NCBI RefSeq assembly: GCF_019635935.1 | Contig: NZ_JAHBYN010000001.1 | Coordinates: 1,302,001 to 1,366,000 of the forward strand | Reading direction: 5' to 3' | DNA: 64,000 nt | Source: Parvibaculum sp. | Lineage (GTDB): Bacteria; Pseudomonadota; Alphaproteobacteria; Parvibaculales; Parvibaculaceae | Part shown: positions 56,969-64,000 of the stretch, one piece after another | Layout of the letters: every line of letters starts with the position of its first letter | Position numbering within the stretch: the stretch's first letter is position 1 | The notes under the pieces: model-generated | What the model saw: only the letters and a program-made list of their open reading frames with translations | The model's database searches: none | What the model was told of the DNA's origin: nothing | Translations under genes and position numbers: made by a program

Positions 56969-57697
56969 ATGAGAAAGATGAAACCGGCAACTGGCGACTA
57001 TGTCGAGGGCGTCCGCGTCATGCTGCCGCTGCTCCCCGGCGCCGTTCCCTTCGGCATGATCGCGGGCGCGGTTGCGGCCGAGGCGAAATTCGGCGCCGCC
57101 GCCGGGATCGGCCAGTCGATCGTCATTTACGCAGGCGCGGCGCAGCTTGCCTCGACCCAATTGATCGCCGACGCCGCGCCGGCCCTGATCGTGGTGCTGA
57201 CAGGCCTTGTCATCAACCTGCGCTTTGCGATGTACAGCGCCTCGCTGGCGCCGCATTTCGCCGGCCTCTCGCTCCGCCGCCGCGCGATGCTCGCCTATCT
57301 GATGACCGACCAGTCCTATGCGCTCGGCATCACGCGCTATACCGCCGACAGCGAAATAACCGCGCGCGCAAAGGCCCGCTTCTATCTCGGCGGCGCGATC
57401 GCCATGTGGGTCGTCTGGCTGGCGGCGACGGCGGCGGGCTTCACGCTCGGCAGCCGTGTGCCGCCCAGCTGGTCGCTCGACTTCTTCGTGCCGTTGAGCT
57501 TTCTGGCGCTGCTGGTGCCGGGCATTCGCGACCGCGCCGCCGGCCTTGCCGCCGTGACCGGCGCGACGGTGGCCGTCGCCGCCTCGGGCCTTCCCTTCAA
57601 CCTCGGCCTGTTTCTCGCCGCCGCCTGCGGCATCGCGGCCGGATATTTCTGCGAAACGCGATGGACGCCGAAAAAGCCGCAGCAGGGAGAGAACTGA
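56969..57697 (+). CDS. azlC: AzlC family branched-chain amino-acid exporter subunit
   Basis: This 242-residue membrane protein of the AzlC family has [20 protein letters not shown] near the N-terminus, then [18 protein letters not shown] and [16 protein letters not shown], and five or more helices. With AzlD it exports branched-chain or related amino acids. The start is chosen at 56969; 56954 or 56978 are also possible. Its stop overlaps the azlD start by one base. Confidence 0.9.
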   Translation: MRKMKPATGDYVEGVRVMLPLLPGAVPFGMIAGAVAAEAKFGAAAGIGQSIVIYAGAAQLASTQLIADAAPALIVVLTGLVINLRFAMYSASLAPHFAGLSLRRRAMLAYLMTDQSYALGITRYTADSEITARAKARFYLGGAIAMWVVWLAATAAGFTLGSRVPPSWSLDFFVPLSFLALLVPGIRDRAAGLAAVTGATVAVAASGLPFNLGLFLAAACGIAAGYFCETRWTPKKPQQGEN

Positions 57698-58023
57698 TGG
57701 ACACGACAACGCTCTGGCTGACCATCGCCGCCATCGGCATCGGCACGTTCGCGCTGCGCTTTTCCTTCATCGGTCTGTCGGGAATGCTCGCGCTGCCGGG
57801 GCCGCTGACGCGCGCCTTGCGTTTTGTGCCGGCGGCCGTGTTGAGCGCGATCATCCTGCCGGCGGCGCTGCGCATGCCCGAGGGCGGTCTCGATATCGCA
57901 ATCGACAATCCGCGCCTGATCGCCTGCGTCCTTGCCGCGGGCGTGGCGTGGGCGACGAAAAGCGTACTGGCAACCCTTGCCGTTGGCATGGGCGCGTTGT
58001 GGGCGCTCCAGGCGCTGATGTAA
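57697..58023 (+). CDS. azlD: AzlD family branched-chain amino-acid exporter subunit
   Basis: This 108-residue membrane protein has about four hydrophobic segments: TLWLTIAAIGIGTFALRFSF, FVPAAVLSAIILPAALRM, and LIACVLAAGVAWATKSVL with LAVGMGALWALQALM. Size, ATG overlap with azlC and pattern match AzlD. It is the partner in amino-acid export. Confidence 0.9.
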   Translation: MDTTTLWLTIAAIGIGTFALRFSFIGLSGMLALPGPLTRALRFVPAAVLSAIILPAALRMPEGGLDIAIDNPRLIACVLAAGVAWATKSVLATLAVGMGALWALQALM

Positions 58024-58030
58024 ACCGATC

Positions 58031-58444
58031 TTAGCCCGGACCGCCGCCAAGCCCGCCGCGCAGCAACCTTGCGCCTTCCCGCGCCCGGGCGCGCTCGCTG
58101 TCGACCCGCAACTCGAATTCGGCCCAGCTCGCGCCGCGCAGCTCATCGACCTTCCCGCGCGCCGCAAGCGACGGCTCGGTGAAGCCGCTCGCCAGCATGC
58201 GCTCGTTCCACGCGACCGAAAGCGCCACCACCGTGTCCTGAACCGGCCCGACGCCGAACCCGTTGACCCAGGTGACAAGGCGTTCGCTGTTGAAGACAAG
58301 CATGATCGCCAGTGTGATCCACAAGGCCCGCGCGAAGCGCGCGACGGCGCGTCGCGTATGCTCCGCCGTCTGCAACTCGACGCGCGAGGCGGCTTCCCAT
58401 CCGTCTTCGAGGTCCGTTTCGATTTCGCGAATGAGATCCAGCAT
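58031..58444 (-). CDS. Small membrane protein of unknown function in O-acyltransferase cluster
   Basis: This 137-residue protein starts MLDLIREIETDLEDGWEAA. It has one hydrophobic stretch (FARALWITLAIMLVFNSERL) with a second weak one after it. The C-terminal part (about 80-137) is charged and helical. The family is not recognised. It lies 9 bases after the MBOAT gene and is therefore probably the third partner of that system. The charged, Glu-rich C-terminus could face the cytoplasm. Confidence 0.7.
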   Translation of the reverse strand: MLDLIREIETDLEDGWEAASRVELQTAEHTRRAVARFARALWITLAIMLVFNSERLVTWVNGFGVGPVQDTVVALSVAWNERMLASGFTEPSLAARGKVDELRGASWAEFELRVDSERARAREGARLLRGGLGGGPG

Positions 58445-58453
58445 GGTTCGGCC

Positions 58454-59905
58454 TCAGAACTGGAAATAGATGAAAGGCGCGACGCCTTCGGGCGCAACCG
58501 CCCAGATCAGCCAGATGCCGCCGCCGAGAATGAGCCCGAGGATGGGCGACGGCAACCATTGCAGCCCCTGCGCCAGCCAGCGGCCGAGATCGCGCGGCGT
58601 GAACTGGAAAAGCATCGCAAGCGCAATCAGGCCAACCAGGAACGGCGTCGCATACTGGCTCGGATCCGACCAGCGCGCAAAACCCGCAAGATAGCTGCCG
58701 GCCGTCGAGAAGCTGTCGGCGCGGAAGAAAATCCACGCAAAGCAGACCAGATGAAAGGTCCAGAAAACGCCGACGATGTGCTGTGCGCCATGCCCGATCG
58801 CGCTGGCGATGCCGCCGGCCTCGCTGTTGGGGGGCGCGAATTCGTCGAGCCTGCGCCGCACATAGCGCTCGATGCCCAGCATCGCACCATGGAAAGTGCC
58901 CCAGAAAACGAACGTCCATGCCGCGCCGTGCCAGATGCCGCCGAGAAACATCGTCAGGAAGAGATTGCGATAGGTCCGCGCCTCGCCCTGTCTGTTGCCG
59001 CCAAGCGGCTTGTAGAGGTAGTCGCGCAGCCAGGTCGACAGCGAGATGTGCCAGCGTCGCCAGAAGTCCTGCAGGCTCGACGCGCGATAGGGCTGGTTGA
59101 AGTTTTCGAGAAAACGATAGCCAAGCAGCGCCGCAACGCCGATGGCGATGTCGCTATAGCCCGAAAAGTCGCAATAAATCTGGATCGCGTAGCCATAGAC
59201 GCCGATCAGCAGGTCGAGCGCGCTGACCGCCGTCGGGTCGAAAAACACCGGATCGACCAGCTCGGTCGCCAGATAGTTCGCGATCAGCATTTTCTTGGCG
59301 AGACCGGACAGGATCAGCACCGTGCCGACGCCGACATGGGCGCGTGTCAACGCCGGCGCGCGATGCAACTGCGGCAGGAAATCCGCCGCCCGCACGATCG
59401 GGCCGGCGACAAGCTGCGGAAAGAACGAGATGTAGAGCATCACATTGGCGAGCGACCGCTCCGCCCGCACATGACCGCGATAGACGTCGACGACATAGGA
59501 GATGCCCTGGAAGGTGAAGAACGAAATACCCACCGGCAGGATCACCTGCATGAAGGGCAGGTCGCGCTCGAGCCCCACCATCTCGAGAAGCGTCGAAAGC
59601 GAGGTGAGAAAGAAGCCGTAATATTTGAAGAAGCCGAGGATCGCGAGACCGCCCGTCACCGCGAATGTGACGATCAGTTTGCGCAGCACGGGATGCGCCG
59701 TGCGCGCAAGGCCGAGACCGGCCGTATAGTTGATGAGGGTCGAGACGAGGAGCAGGCCCATGAACCGCCAGTCCCACCAGCCATAGAAAAAATAGCTGGC
59801 GGCCAGCAGCACGAGCTTGCGCCAATGCGGCGTCCAGCGCGCAGCCCAACTGACCGTGAAAACGATCAGAAAGAAAATCCCGAACTCTATGGTCGGAAAA
59901 AGCAT
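58454..59905 (-). CDS. MBOAT O-acyltransferase (AlgI/DltB-like)
   Basis: This 483-residue membrane enzyme has the MBOAT signature. Conserved blocks include ILPVGISFFTFQGISYVVD and CDFSGYSDIAIGVAALLGYRF. His286 in FWRRWHISLSTWL and the catalytic His326 in GGIWHGAAWTF are both present. It moves acyl groups, most often acetyl, across the membrane for surface polysaccharide O-acetylation. SGNH genes lie upstream on the same strand (138 bases from the nearer), and a small membrane protein gene lies downstream. No alginate genes are in the window, so the polymer is unknown. Confidence 0.93.
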   Translation of the reverse strand: MLFPTIEFGIFFLIVFTVSWAARWTPHWRKLVLLAASYFFYGWWDWRFMGLLLVSTLINYTAGLGLARTAHPVLRKLIVTFAVTGGLAILGFFKYYGFFLTSLSTLLEMVGLERDLPFMQVILPVGISFFTFQGISYVVDVYRGHVRAERSLANVMLYISFFPQLVAGPIVRAADFLPQLHRAPALTRAHVGVGTVLILSGLAKKMLIANYLATELVDPVFFDPTAVSALDLLIGVYGYAIQIYCDFSGYSDIAIGVAALLGYRFLENFNQPYRASSLQDFWRRWHISLSTWLRDYLYKPLGGNRQGEARTYRNLFLTMFLGGIWHGAAWTFVFWGTFHGAMLGIERYVRRRLDEFAPPNSEAGGIASAIGHGAQHIVGVFWTFHLVCFAWIFFRADSFSTAGSYLAGFARWSDPSQYATPFLVGLIALAMLFQFTPRDLGRWLAQGLQWLPSPILGLILGGGIWLIWAVAPEGVAPFIYFQF

Positions 59906-60043
59906 GCCGCCCCGTCACCCGCACTCGAACAGAAGTCGCCCAGCCAACCATCAGGGGGGCATGACGGAACCAGACGCATCATCCTCGTCCGGGCCGAAAA
60001 GCTCAATAATTCCCTTAACTTATGGTTAACCACCCAAACCGGC

Positions 60044-61330
60044 TCACGGCCGGCAGATACCGCCTTTCGCCGTCTCGCGGGCGCCCATCAGCGCCGCCCA
60101 CAACGCCTCGCTGAGACGCGCCGCGCCGTCCGGCCGCAAATGCACCCGGTCGGTATAGGCAAGCGGCGGCGTTTCCATGGCCCAGCGATGCACGCTGCAG
60201 CGCCCGCCCATCGCGGCTTCGCCGTCCCAGTAGAACGCGCCATCCTCGGCGGCGAGCGCGCGCATCGTCTCGCGCAGCGGGCCAAGCTTCGGCGGTGTCG
60301 CCCATCCGTCGCCGCAAGCCTCGCCCGTGCCCTGTCGCGCGCCGTCGAAGGGACCGAGCAGCGCGAGCGACGCGCCGGGTGCGGCGGCCCGGATGCGATC
60401 GATCAGGCCACCCAGCAGCGCCTTGTGCGCGTCGAGATCAAGACCGTTGTCGAAACCCTCATTGGTCCCATAGCCGAGAATGACGAGATCGGGTGTCAGT
60501 GCGGCAAGCTGTGCATCGACAATTTCCTTGTCCCAGCGCTCGGTGATGGTGGCCGTCGCCGCGACGATGCCATGACTGTCGTAGCGAATGCCCGCGTGGC
60601 CATCAGGGGCGGCATGCGCAATCGACCAGCCGAGAAGGTGGACGGGACCGTTGCCCGCCGGCCAGAGCGCGGCGCGATTTGCGGCGGCTGGAAGCGTCAG
60701 GCGCACAAGGCCCGGCGCGGCGCGGCGTGTCGACAGGCGAAAGGGCGCCGCGTCCCCGAGCTTCAACATGACCGCCCCGGTGTCCGGCCCGCCGGCGACT
60801 TCCAGCGTCAGCGCCGAAAAGGGCGCATCGGCGGTCATTGTCATCACCGCATCGTGACCGTCGGCGCTGGCGCGAAATCCCTGAATGCCGAAGGGGCCTT
60901 CGGTCGTACGCAACAAACTCGAAACGACCACCCAGGGCCCGCGCATCGAAAGCGCAAAGCCGTCGGGCGCATAATACCGGAAGGGAACGCCCGGCATCAG
61001 CCCGCGCCCGGCATCGCCGAAACGCGCCTGCCAGCGCGCGCGCATTGGGCGCGTCAGATGATCGAGCGAGATATGGCTGTCGCCGAGATGCAGCACCGTG
61101 ATCGGATAGCTGCGCGTTCCCGCGTCAACCGCGTCGATTGCCGCATGAAAGGACTGAAGACCCGGAGGCGGCGGCGGGCAGTCGCCGGCATGAGCGGGCG
61201 CAATGCAGAGAGCAAGTAGGATCGCCGCCGCGAAACGCGCGGCGCGGGCGCGGGCGCGGGAAGTATCAGTTGACCGGGCCGGTCCAGCGCCAGTCATCGG
61301 ATCTGCCGGGGCGTCTGCCGGATGTGTCAT
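60044..61330 (-). CDS. SGNH/GDSL hydrolase-like protein, periplasmic O-acetylation partner
   Basis: This protein of about 428 residues has a hydrophobic export signal (AARFAAAILLALCIAPAHA). An SGNH domain follows: block I HLGDSHISLDH (Ser85), then LVILGYGTNEGFDNG (block III) and the Asp-His pair in YTDRVHLRPDG (Asp394, His397). Such partners transfer or remove acetyl groups next to MBOAT enzymes. ATG 61330 overlaps the upstream gene by 65 bases; ATG 61297 would also work. The MBOAT gene is downstream, 138 bases away. Confidence 0.82.
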   Translation of the reverse strand: MTHPADAPADPMTGAGPARSTDTSRARARAARFAAAILLALCIAPAHAGDCPPPPPGLQSFHAAIDAVDAGTRSYPITVLHLGDSHISLDHLTRPMRARWQARFGDAGRGLMPGVPFRYYAPDGFALSMRGPWVVVSSLLRTTEGPFGIQGFRASADGHDAVMTMTADAPFSALTLEVAGGPDTGAVMLKLGDAAPFRLSTRRAAPGLVRLTLPAAANRAALWPAGNGPVHLLGWSIAHAAPDGHAGIRYDSHGIVAATATITERWDKEIVDAQLAALTPDLVILGYGTNEGFDNGLDLDAHKALLGGLIDRIRAAAPGASLALLGPFDGARQGTGEACGDGWATPPKLGPLRETMRALAAEDGAFYWDGEAAMGGRCSVHRWAMETPPLAYTDRVHLRPDGAARLSEALWAALMGARETAKGGICRP

Positions 61331-62273
61331 AGACAAACGGCTCCTGCGCAACGGGTTGCTCTGCCGCAGGCACTTCCGGCGCAGAAATCTCGGCCCGCAA
61401 TTGCGGCGGCGCTTCGGCAACGCGAACGGGCCCCCCGCCGGTTTCGACATCGGCGAGCATCGCCTGCGCCACGCGCTCGCCCAGCAACTCGTATCCCGGC
61501 ATCGTGAAGTGAATGCCGTCCTCGGCGCGCAACAACCGCGTGCGGCCGAAACGGTCGGCGCCGTAGGCCGTGTAGCCGCCTGTTTCGTCCGTGGCCAGAC
61601 CATCGGTCCTGACGAAGGAAACGCCGTTGATGCGTGCCCGCTCCTCGAAAATTTCGTTGAACTGCGCCATGTCGCCGCCGAAACGCGGGCTGCGCATCAC
61701 CGGCAGTTCGAGCCAGTAGATGCGGGCGCCGGTCGCTTGCAGCGTCGCCGTGAACGCGTCGACGCGGCGTTCGTAGATTTCGCGCCAACCCGGCTCGAAA
61801 AGCGCATGGCGCTGGCCTTTTTCGACGATCGGCTGGCGGTCGTTGGTGCCCATGACGACGACCGCGATGTCGATGCGCGTTTCCGCCGCGATGTCGCGCA
61901 CCGCTTCGTTCCAGTCGTAGTAATCGGCACGCGAAAAGCCGGTGGCGACGCGCGATTTCTTGATGACGGTGAAACGCTTGTCCTGACGGAGCACATGGTA
62001 GAGCCCCGCCCAAGTGCCGTCGCCGAGCGAGTCGCCCATGACGACGACATTGTAACGTCTTGATTCCGAAGGTTTTTCGGCGGCGCGCGGCGGCGCCTCG
62101 TCTTCGACCAGCGCGGCGCTTTCGACATGCACCGGCGTCAATTGCATCGGCTGCGCGGCAACGGCGGTCCACCAGAACAGCGCCAGCGGCAGCACGAGCG
62201 CCATCAGCAGCGCGAGACGCGACCGTTGATTTTCCTGCACTTTTGCTTGTGTTTTCGCGACGCCCCGATGCAT
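61266..62273 (-). CDS. SGNH hydrolase, DUF459-type
   Basis: This 335-residue protein has an N-terminal membrane anchor or signal (LALLMALVLPLALFWWTAVAA) and a DUF459/SGNH domain. Block I is VVMGDSLGDGTW (Ser82), block III VVVMGTNDRQP, and the C-terminal His is in EDGIHFTMPGYE. The Asp-His pair is present, so it is probably active as an acetyl-transferring or deacetylating enzyme in the periplasm. The other SGNH gene overlaps its end by 65 bases, forming one operon with MBOAT. A Pro/Glu-rich tail of about 50 residues follows the domain. Confidence 0.85.
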   Translation of the reverse strand: MHRGVAKTQAKVQENQRSRLALLMALVLPLALFWWTAVAAQPMQLTPVHVESAALVEDEAPPRAAEKPSESRRYNVVVMGDSLGDGTWAGLYHVLRQDKRFTVIKKSRVATGFSRADYYDWNEAVRDIAAETRIDIAVVVMGTNDRQPIVEKGQRHALFEPGWREIYERRVDAFTATLQATGARIYWLELPVMRSPRFGGDMAQFNEIFEERARINGVSFVRTDGLATDETGGYTAYGADRFGRTRLLRAEDGIHFTMPGYELLGERVAQAMLADVETGGGPVRVAEAPPQLRAEISAPEVPAAEQPVAQEPFVYDTSGRRPGRSDDWRWTGPVN

Positions 62274-62480
62274 CGAATACCCCGAATACTCCCAAATACG
62301 TCCCGCAACGGGACGTTTTCAGCCGCTGAATGGCCGCAACCCGCCCCTTGTCCTGCAGAGCCCGTGCCCCGACCCGCGCCTCAAAACGAGACAAAGTCTA
62401 GTCGGCACATAAAGGATTGCCTAGACAGGGCCATGATACGCCCACTGGATTGGCCGGGGATAAGTGCGGCGACCGCTCAG

Positions 62481-62527
62481 GAAAACGGGCCTTCTGTCAT
62501 CGATCTGTCAAAAAACTGTCACGAACA
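62481..62527 (+). repeat. 47-bp repeat copy B with three-unit Pho-type array
   Basis: Three 11-bp units with CTGTCA start at 62494, 62505 and 62516. With the flanks, 45 of 47 bases match copy A on the other strand at 14472-14518. It reads rightward, into the 3' end of the leftward VWA gene, so no gene lies correctly downstream. The 338-base gap 62274-62611 otherwise holds GGGGATAAGT (62456-62465) and an ACGTCCCG hairpin (62298-62316) in the SGNH leader. Near its right end is a GCGGGGA/TCCCCGC inverted repeat (about 62571-62595). Confidence 0.7.
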
Positions 62528-62611
62528 CGCTCGCGCCACCTGTGCGCGGCAAAAGACCCCGGGGATAAATCGCGGGGAAAAATAATCTATCCCCGCTTTC
62601 GGGAGCGACGC

Positions 62612-64000
62612 TCAAACAGCGCTCCGCAAAAGCTCCGAGACGACGCGCTCAAGGTCCTTCAGCGAGGCGCAGGTGACGGCCTTGTCGCAATAGGGCTGGA
62701 GCTTTCGCATCTCGCTGTCGCCCGAATTCCACATCGTGCGCGGTTCCGGGTTGAGCCAGACGACGCGGCGTGCCCGCGCATGGATCTTTTTTAATATGTC
62801 GCCACGCGGATCGCCATAATTCGAGCGCGCATCGCCGAGAATGAGAACCGTGGTACGATGATCGATGTCGTCGAGCGCGATTTCCTCGAAATCCATGAAG
62901 GACTGGCCGTAGTCGGTCGAGCCGCCGCCATGCTCGCGCAAGACCTCGACCAGCGCCTCTTCGAGTTTCTCGCGCTCGAAGAGCGATGTCGTTTCGCCGA
63001 GCCGGCCGGAAAAGGCAAAGCTGCGGACACCCGGCAGCACTTCCTGCAACGAGTAAAGGAACATCAGCAGGAAACGCGCGACCTGCGCCACCGACCCGGA
63101 AACGTCGCAAACCGCCATCACCTTGGGGCGGTCGATTTTCGTCCGCTTCCAGACGGTGTGAAACATCAGCCCGTCAAATTCGATATTGGCGCGGATGGTG
63201 CGGCGCACGTCGAGCACGCCGCGTCGCGACACTTTCTTGCGGCGCGAATGCAGCGCGATCAGGCGCTTGGCCATCTTGCGCACCAGTTCGCGCATGATCC
63301 GCATGTCGGAACGGTCGATATTGGAAAGCCGTACCTGCGCCAGAACTTCCTCGCGCAACTGGCGGCCCGAATTGGCGGTGAAGATTTCGAGCTGCTTCTC
63401 GACATAGTCGCGCACCTGGCCGCGCAAGCCCTCGCGCGCTTCCGCAAGCCGCTCGGCGCCCGCCACATTGCCGTCGCGCTCGCGCCGTTCGATTTCCTCG
63501 TTGAGCCCGTCGAGCCCCATCAACTCCATGATGCGGCGCGTGAACATGCCGCGCTGCGTGAAGAGACGGATGCGGTTGAGCTGCGCCTGACGCGCGCCCT
63601 CGGCCAGCGCCATCTGAAGCTCGGCCTGGTCGCCGCGTTCGAGCAGCGCGGCGAGATCGGCGGCAGGCGAAGGTTCGCCACCCTCCCCCGGCTCGCCGCC
63701 CATGCCGCCCGACCCCGGCGCCGACGGACTGCCCGATTGCTGCGGCGACCCGTCCTCGCCCTCGCCGCCTTCGGCTTCCGCTGTTTCGGCGGCATCCGCG
63801 CGGTCGTCATTGGCGGCGGGCGGACGGCTCTTGAACTGGTCGAAAGCAAAGAAGGCGTCGAAGGTTTCTTCGAAGGCGGCTTTCTCGTCTTCGCTTTTCG
63901 CCAGCACTTGCGCCAGCGCATCGCGGAGCGTCATGCGGTCGTCGAGCCCGACCAGCCCGACGACGCGGCCGGCATCGATCGATTCCGAGGTCGAAACGCG
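62612..64000 (-). CDS. CoxE-like VWA domain protein, 5' end cut by window edge
   Basis: The frame stays open from its stop at 62612 to base 64000, so the N-terminus is missing; the first Met inside the window (63934) is not the start. Residues before it (SESIDAGRVVGLVGLDDR) match the usual start region of CoxE/VWA proteins. An acidic, Gly/Ser-rich linker follows. The VWA domain starts with the MIDAS motif DVSGSVAQ and has GGGSTDYGQSF and ILGDARSNYGD. Such proteins work with MoxR-type ATPases to remodel protein complexes; the ATPase would lie outside the window. Confidence 0.88.
   Translation of the reverse strand, partial: RVSTSESIDAGRVVGLVGLDDRMTLRDALAQVLAKSEDEKAAFEETFDAFFAFDQFKSRPPAANDDRADAAETAEAEGGEGEDGSPQQSGSPSAPGSGGMGGEPGEGGEPSPAADLAALLERGDQAELQMALAEGARQAQLNRIRLFTQRGMFTRRIMELMGLDGLNEEIERRERDGNVAGAERLAEAREGLRGQVRDYVEKQLEIFTANSGRQLREEVLAQVRLSNIDRSDMRIMRELVRKMAKRLIALHSRRKKVSRRGVLDVRRTIRANIEFDGLMFHTVWKRTKIDRPKVMAVCDVSGSVAQVARFLLMFLYSLQEVLPGVRSFAFSGRLGETTSLFEREKLEEALVEVLREHGGGSTDYGQSFMDFEEIALDDIDHRTTVLILGDARSNYGDPRGDILKKIHARARRVVWLNPEPRTMWNSGDSEMRKLQPYCDKAVTCASLKDLERVVSELLRSAV

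Noticed and set aside
58358-61219. 953-codon open frame on the plus strand
   Set aside because: It runs antisense across the MBOAT and SGNH genes, with charged low-complexity translation.
62275-62299. Three (G/A)AATAC repeats at 9-10 base steps
   Set aside because: They lie within the leader of the SGNH gene, are short, and fit no known operator; too weak to call.
62571-62595. Terminator hairpin of the VWA gene
   Set aside because: GCGGGGA pairs with TCCCCGC, but the T-run lies in the loop rather than after the stem, so it is not a standard terminator.

Overview
The window is about 64 kb of GC-rich chromosome from an alphaproteobacterium. The evidence is the gene set: the cell-cycle regulator CpdR beside a tRNA-Val and an N-formylglutamate amidohydrolase, an alpha-type small RNA with a UUUCCUCCCU box, a ROSE thermometer in front of an hsp20 gene, PhoB-type 11-bp repeats, and CTTGnn-N17 promoters. 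The lipid and hydrophobic-compound genes (DUF1329/MMPL pair, thiolase with DUF35 partner, SCP2 protein, acyl-CoA carboxyltransferase, esterases, sulfatase) suit a Rhizobiales-like degrader such as Parvibaculum. That genus assignment is an inference, not something read from a marker gene. Both ends of the window cut through genes: a lipoprotein at the left and a CoxE/VWA protein at the right.

Layout. 0-14.3 kb is mainly catabolic or detoxifying: an esterase coupled to a small LuxR-type HTH protein, a sulfatase, a nitroreductase, a DUF35-thiolase-VOC operon, a divergent DUF1329/MMPL transporter pair, a GST, a TauD-like dioxygenase and a lone radical SAM/SPASM protein. 14.5-18.8 kb is an RND efflux pair. 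19-22 kb holds tRNA-Val, cpdR, N-formylglutamate amidohydrolase, the small RNA and a lytic transglycosylase. 22-27 kb holds a membrane-anchored glutamate-synthase-like enzyme and a phosphate-starvation lipid-remodelling locus: a diacylglycerol kinase facing a plcP-agt-like pair, with a three-unit Pho box between them. 27-36 kb holds a flavin-binding protein, an MFS transporter, typA, an amidohydrolase, hisN, a lysophospholipase-like hydrolase, an SCP2 protein and an acyl-CoA carboxyltransferase. 36-41.5 kb is a complete branched-chain amino-acid-type ABC operon (livKHMGF). 41.6-45.9 kb holds hsp20 with its RNA thermometer, an ADP-forming acyl-CoA ligase/acetyltransferase and a second esterase. 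46-50 kb holds a hybrid sensor kinase, an Hpt protein and a threonine aldolase. 50.7-58 kb holds gltB-gltD and azlCD. 58-62.3 kb is an O-acyltransferase cluster (MBOAT, two SGNH proteins and a small membrane protein), followed by the partial VWA gene.

How parts fit. PlcP would release diacylglycerol from phospholipid, the glycosyltransferase would turn it into glycolipid, and the kinase would return it to phosphatidate. GltBD makes glutamate from 2-oxoglutarate and glutamine. The MBOAT/SGNH set is built to acylate a surface polymer outside the cytoplasmic membrane. The strongest unexplained signal is a 47-bp sequence carrying a three-unit Pho-type array. It is present twice (14472-14518 and 62481-62527), 45 of 47 bases identical, and in neither place does it point at a recognisable gene. 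No IS element, prophage or CRISPR array was seen.
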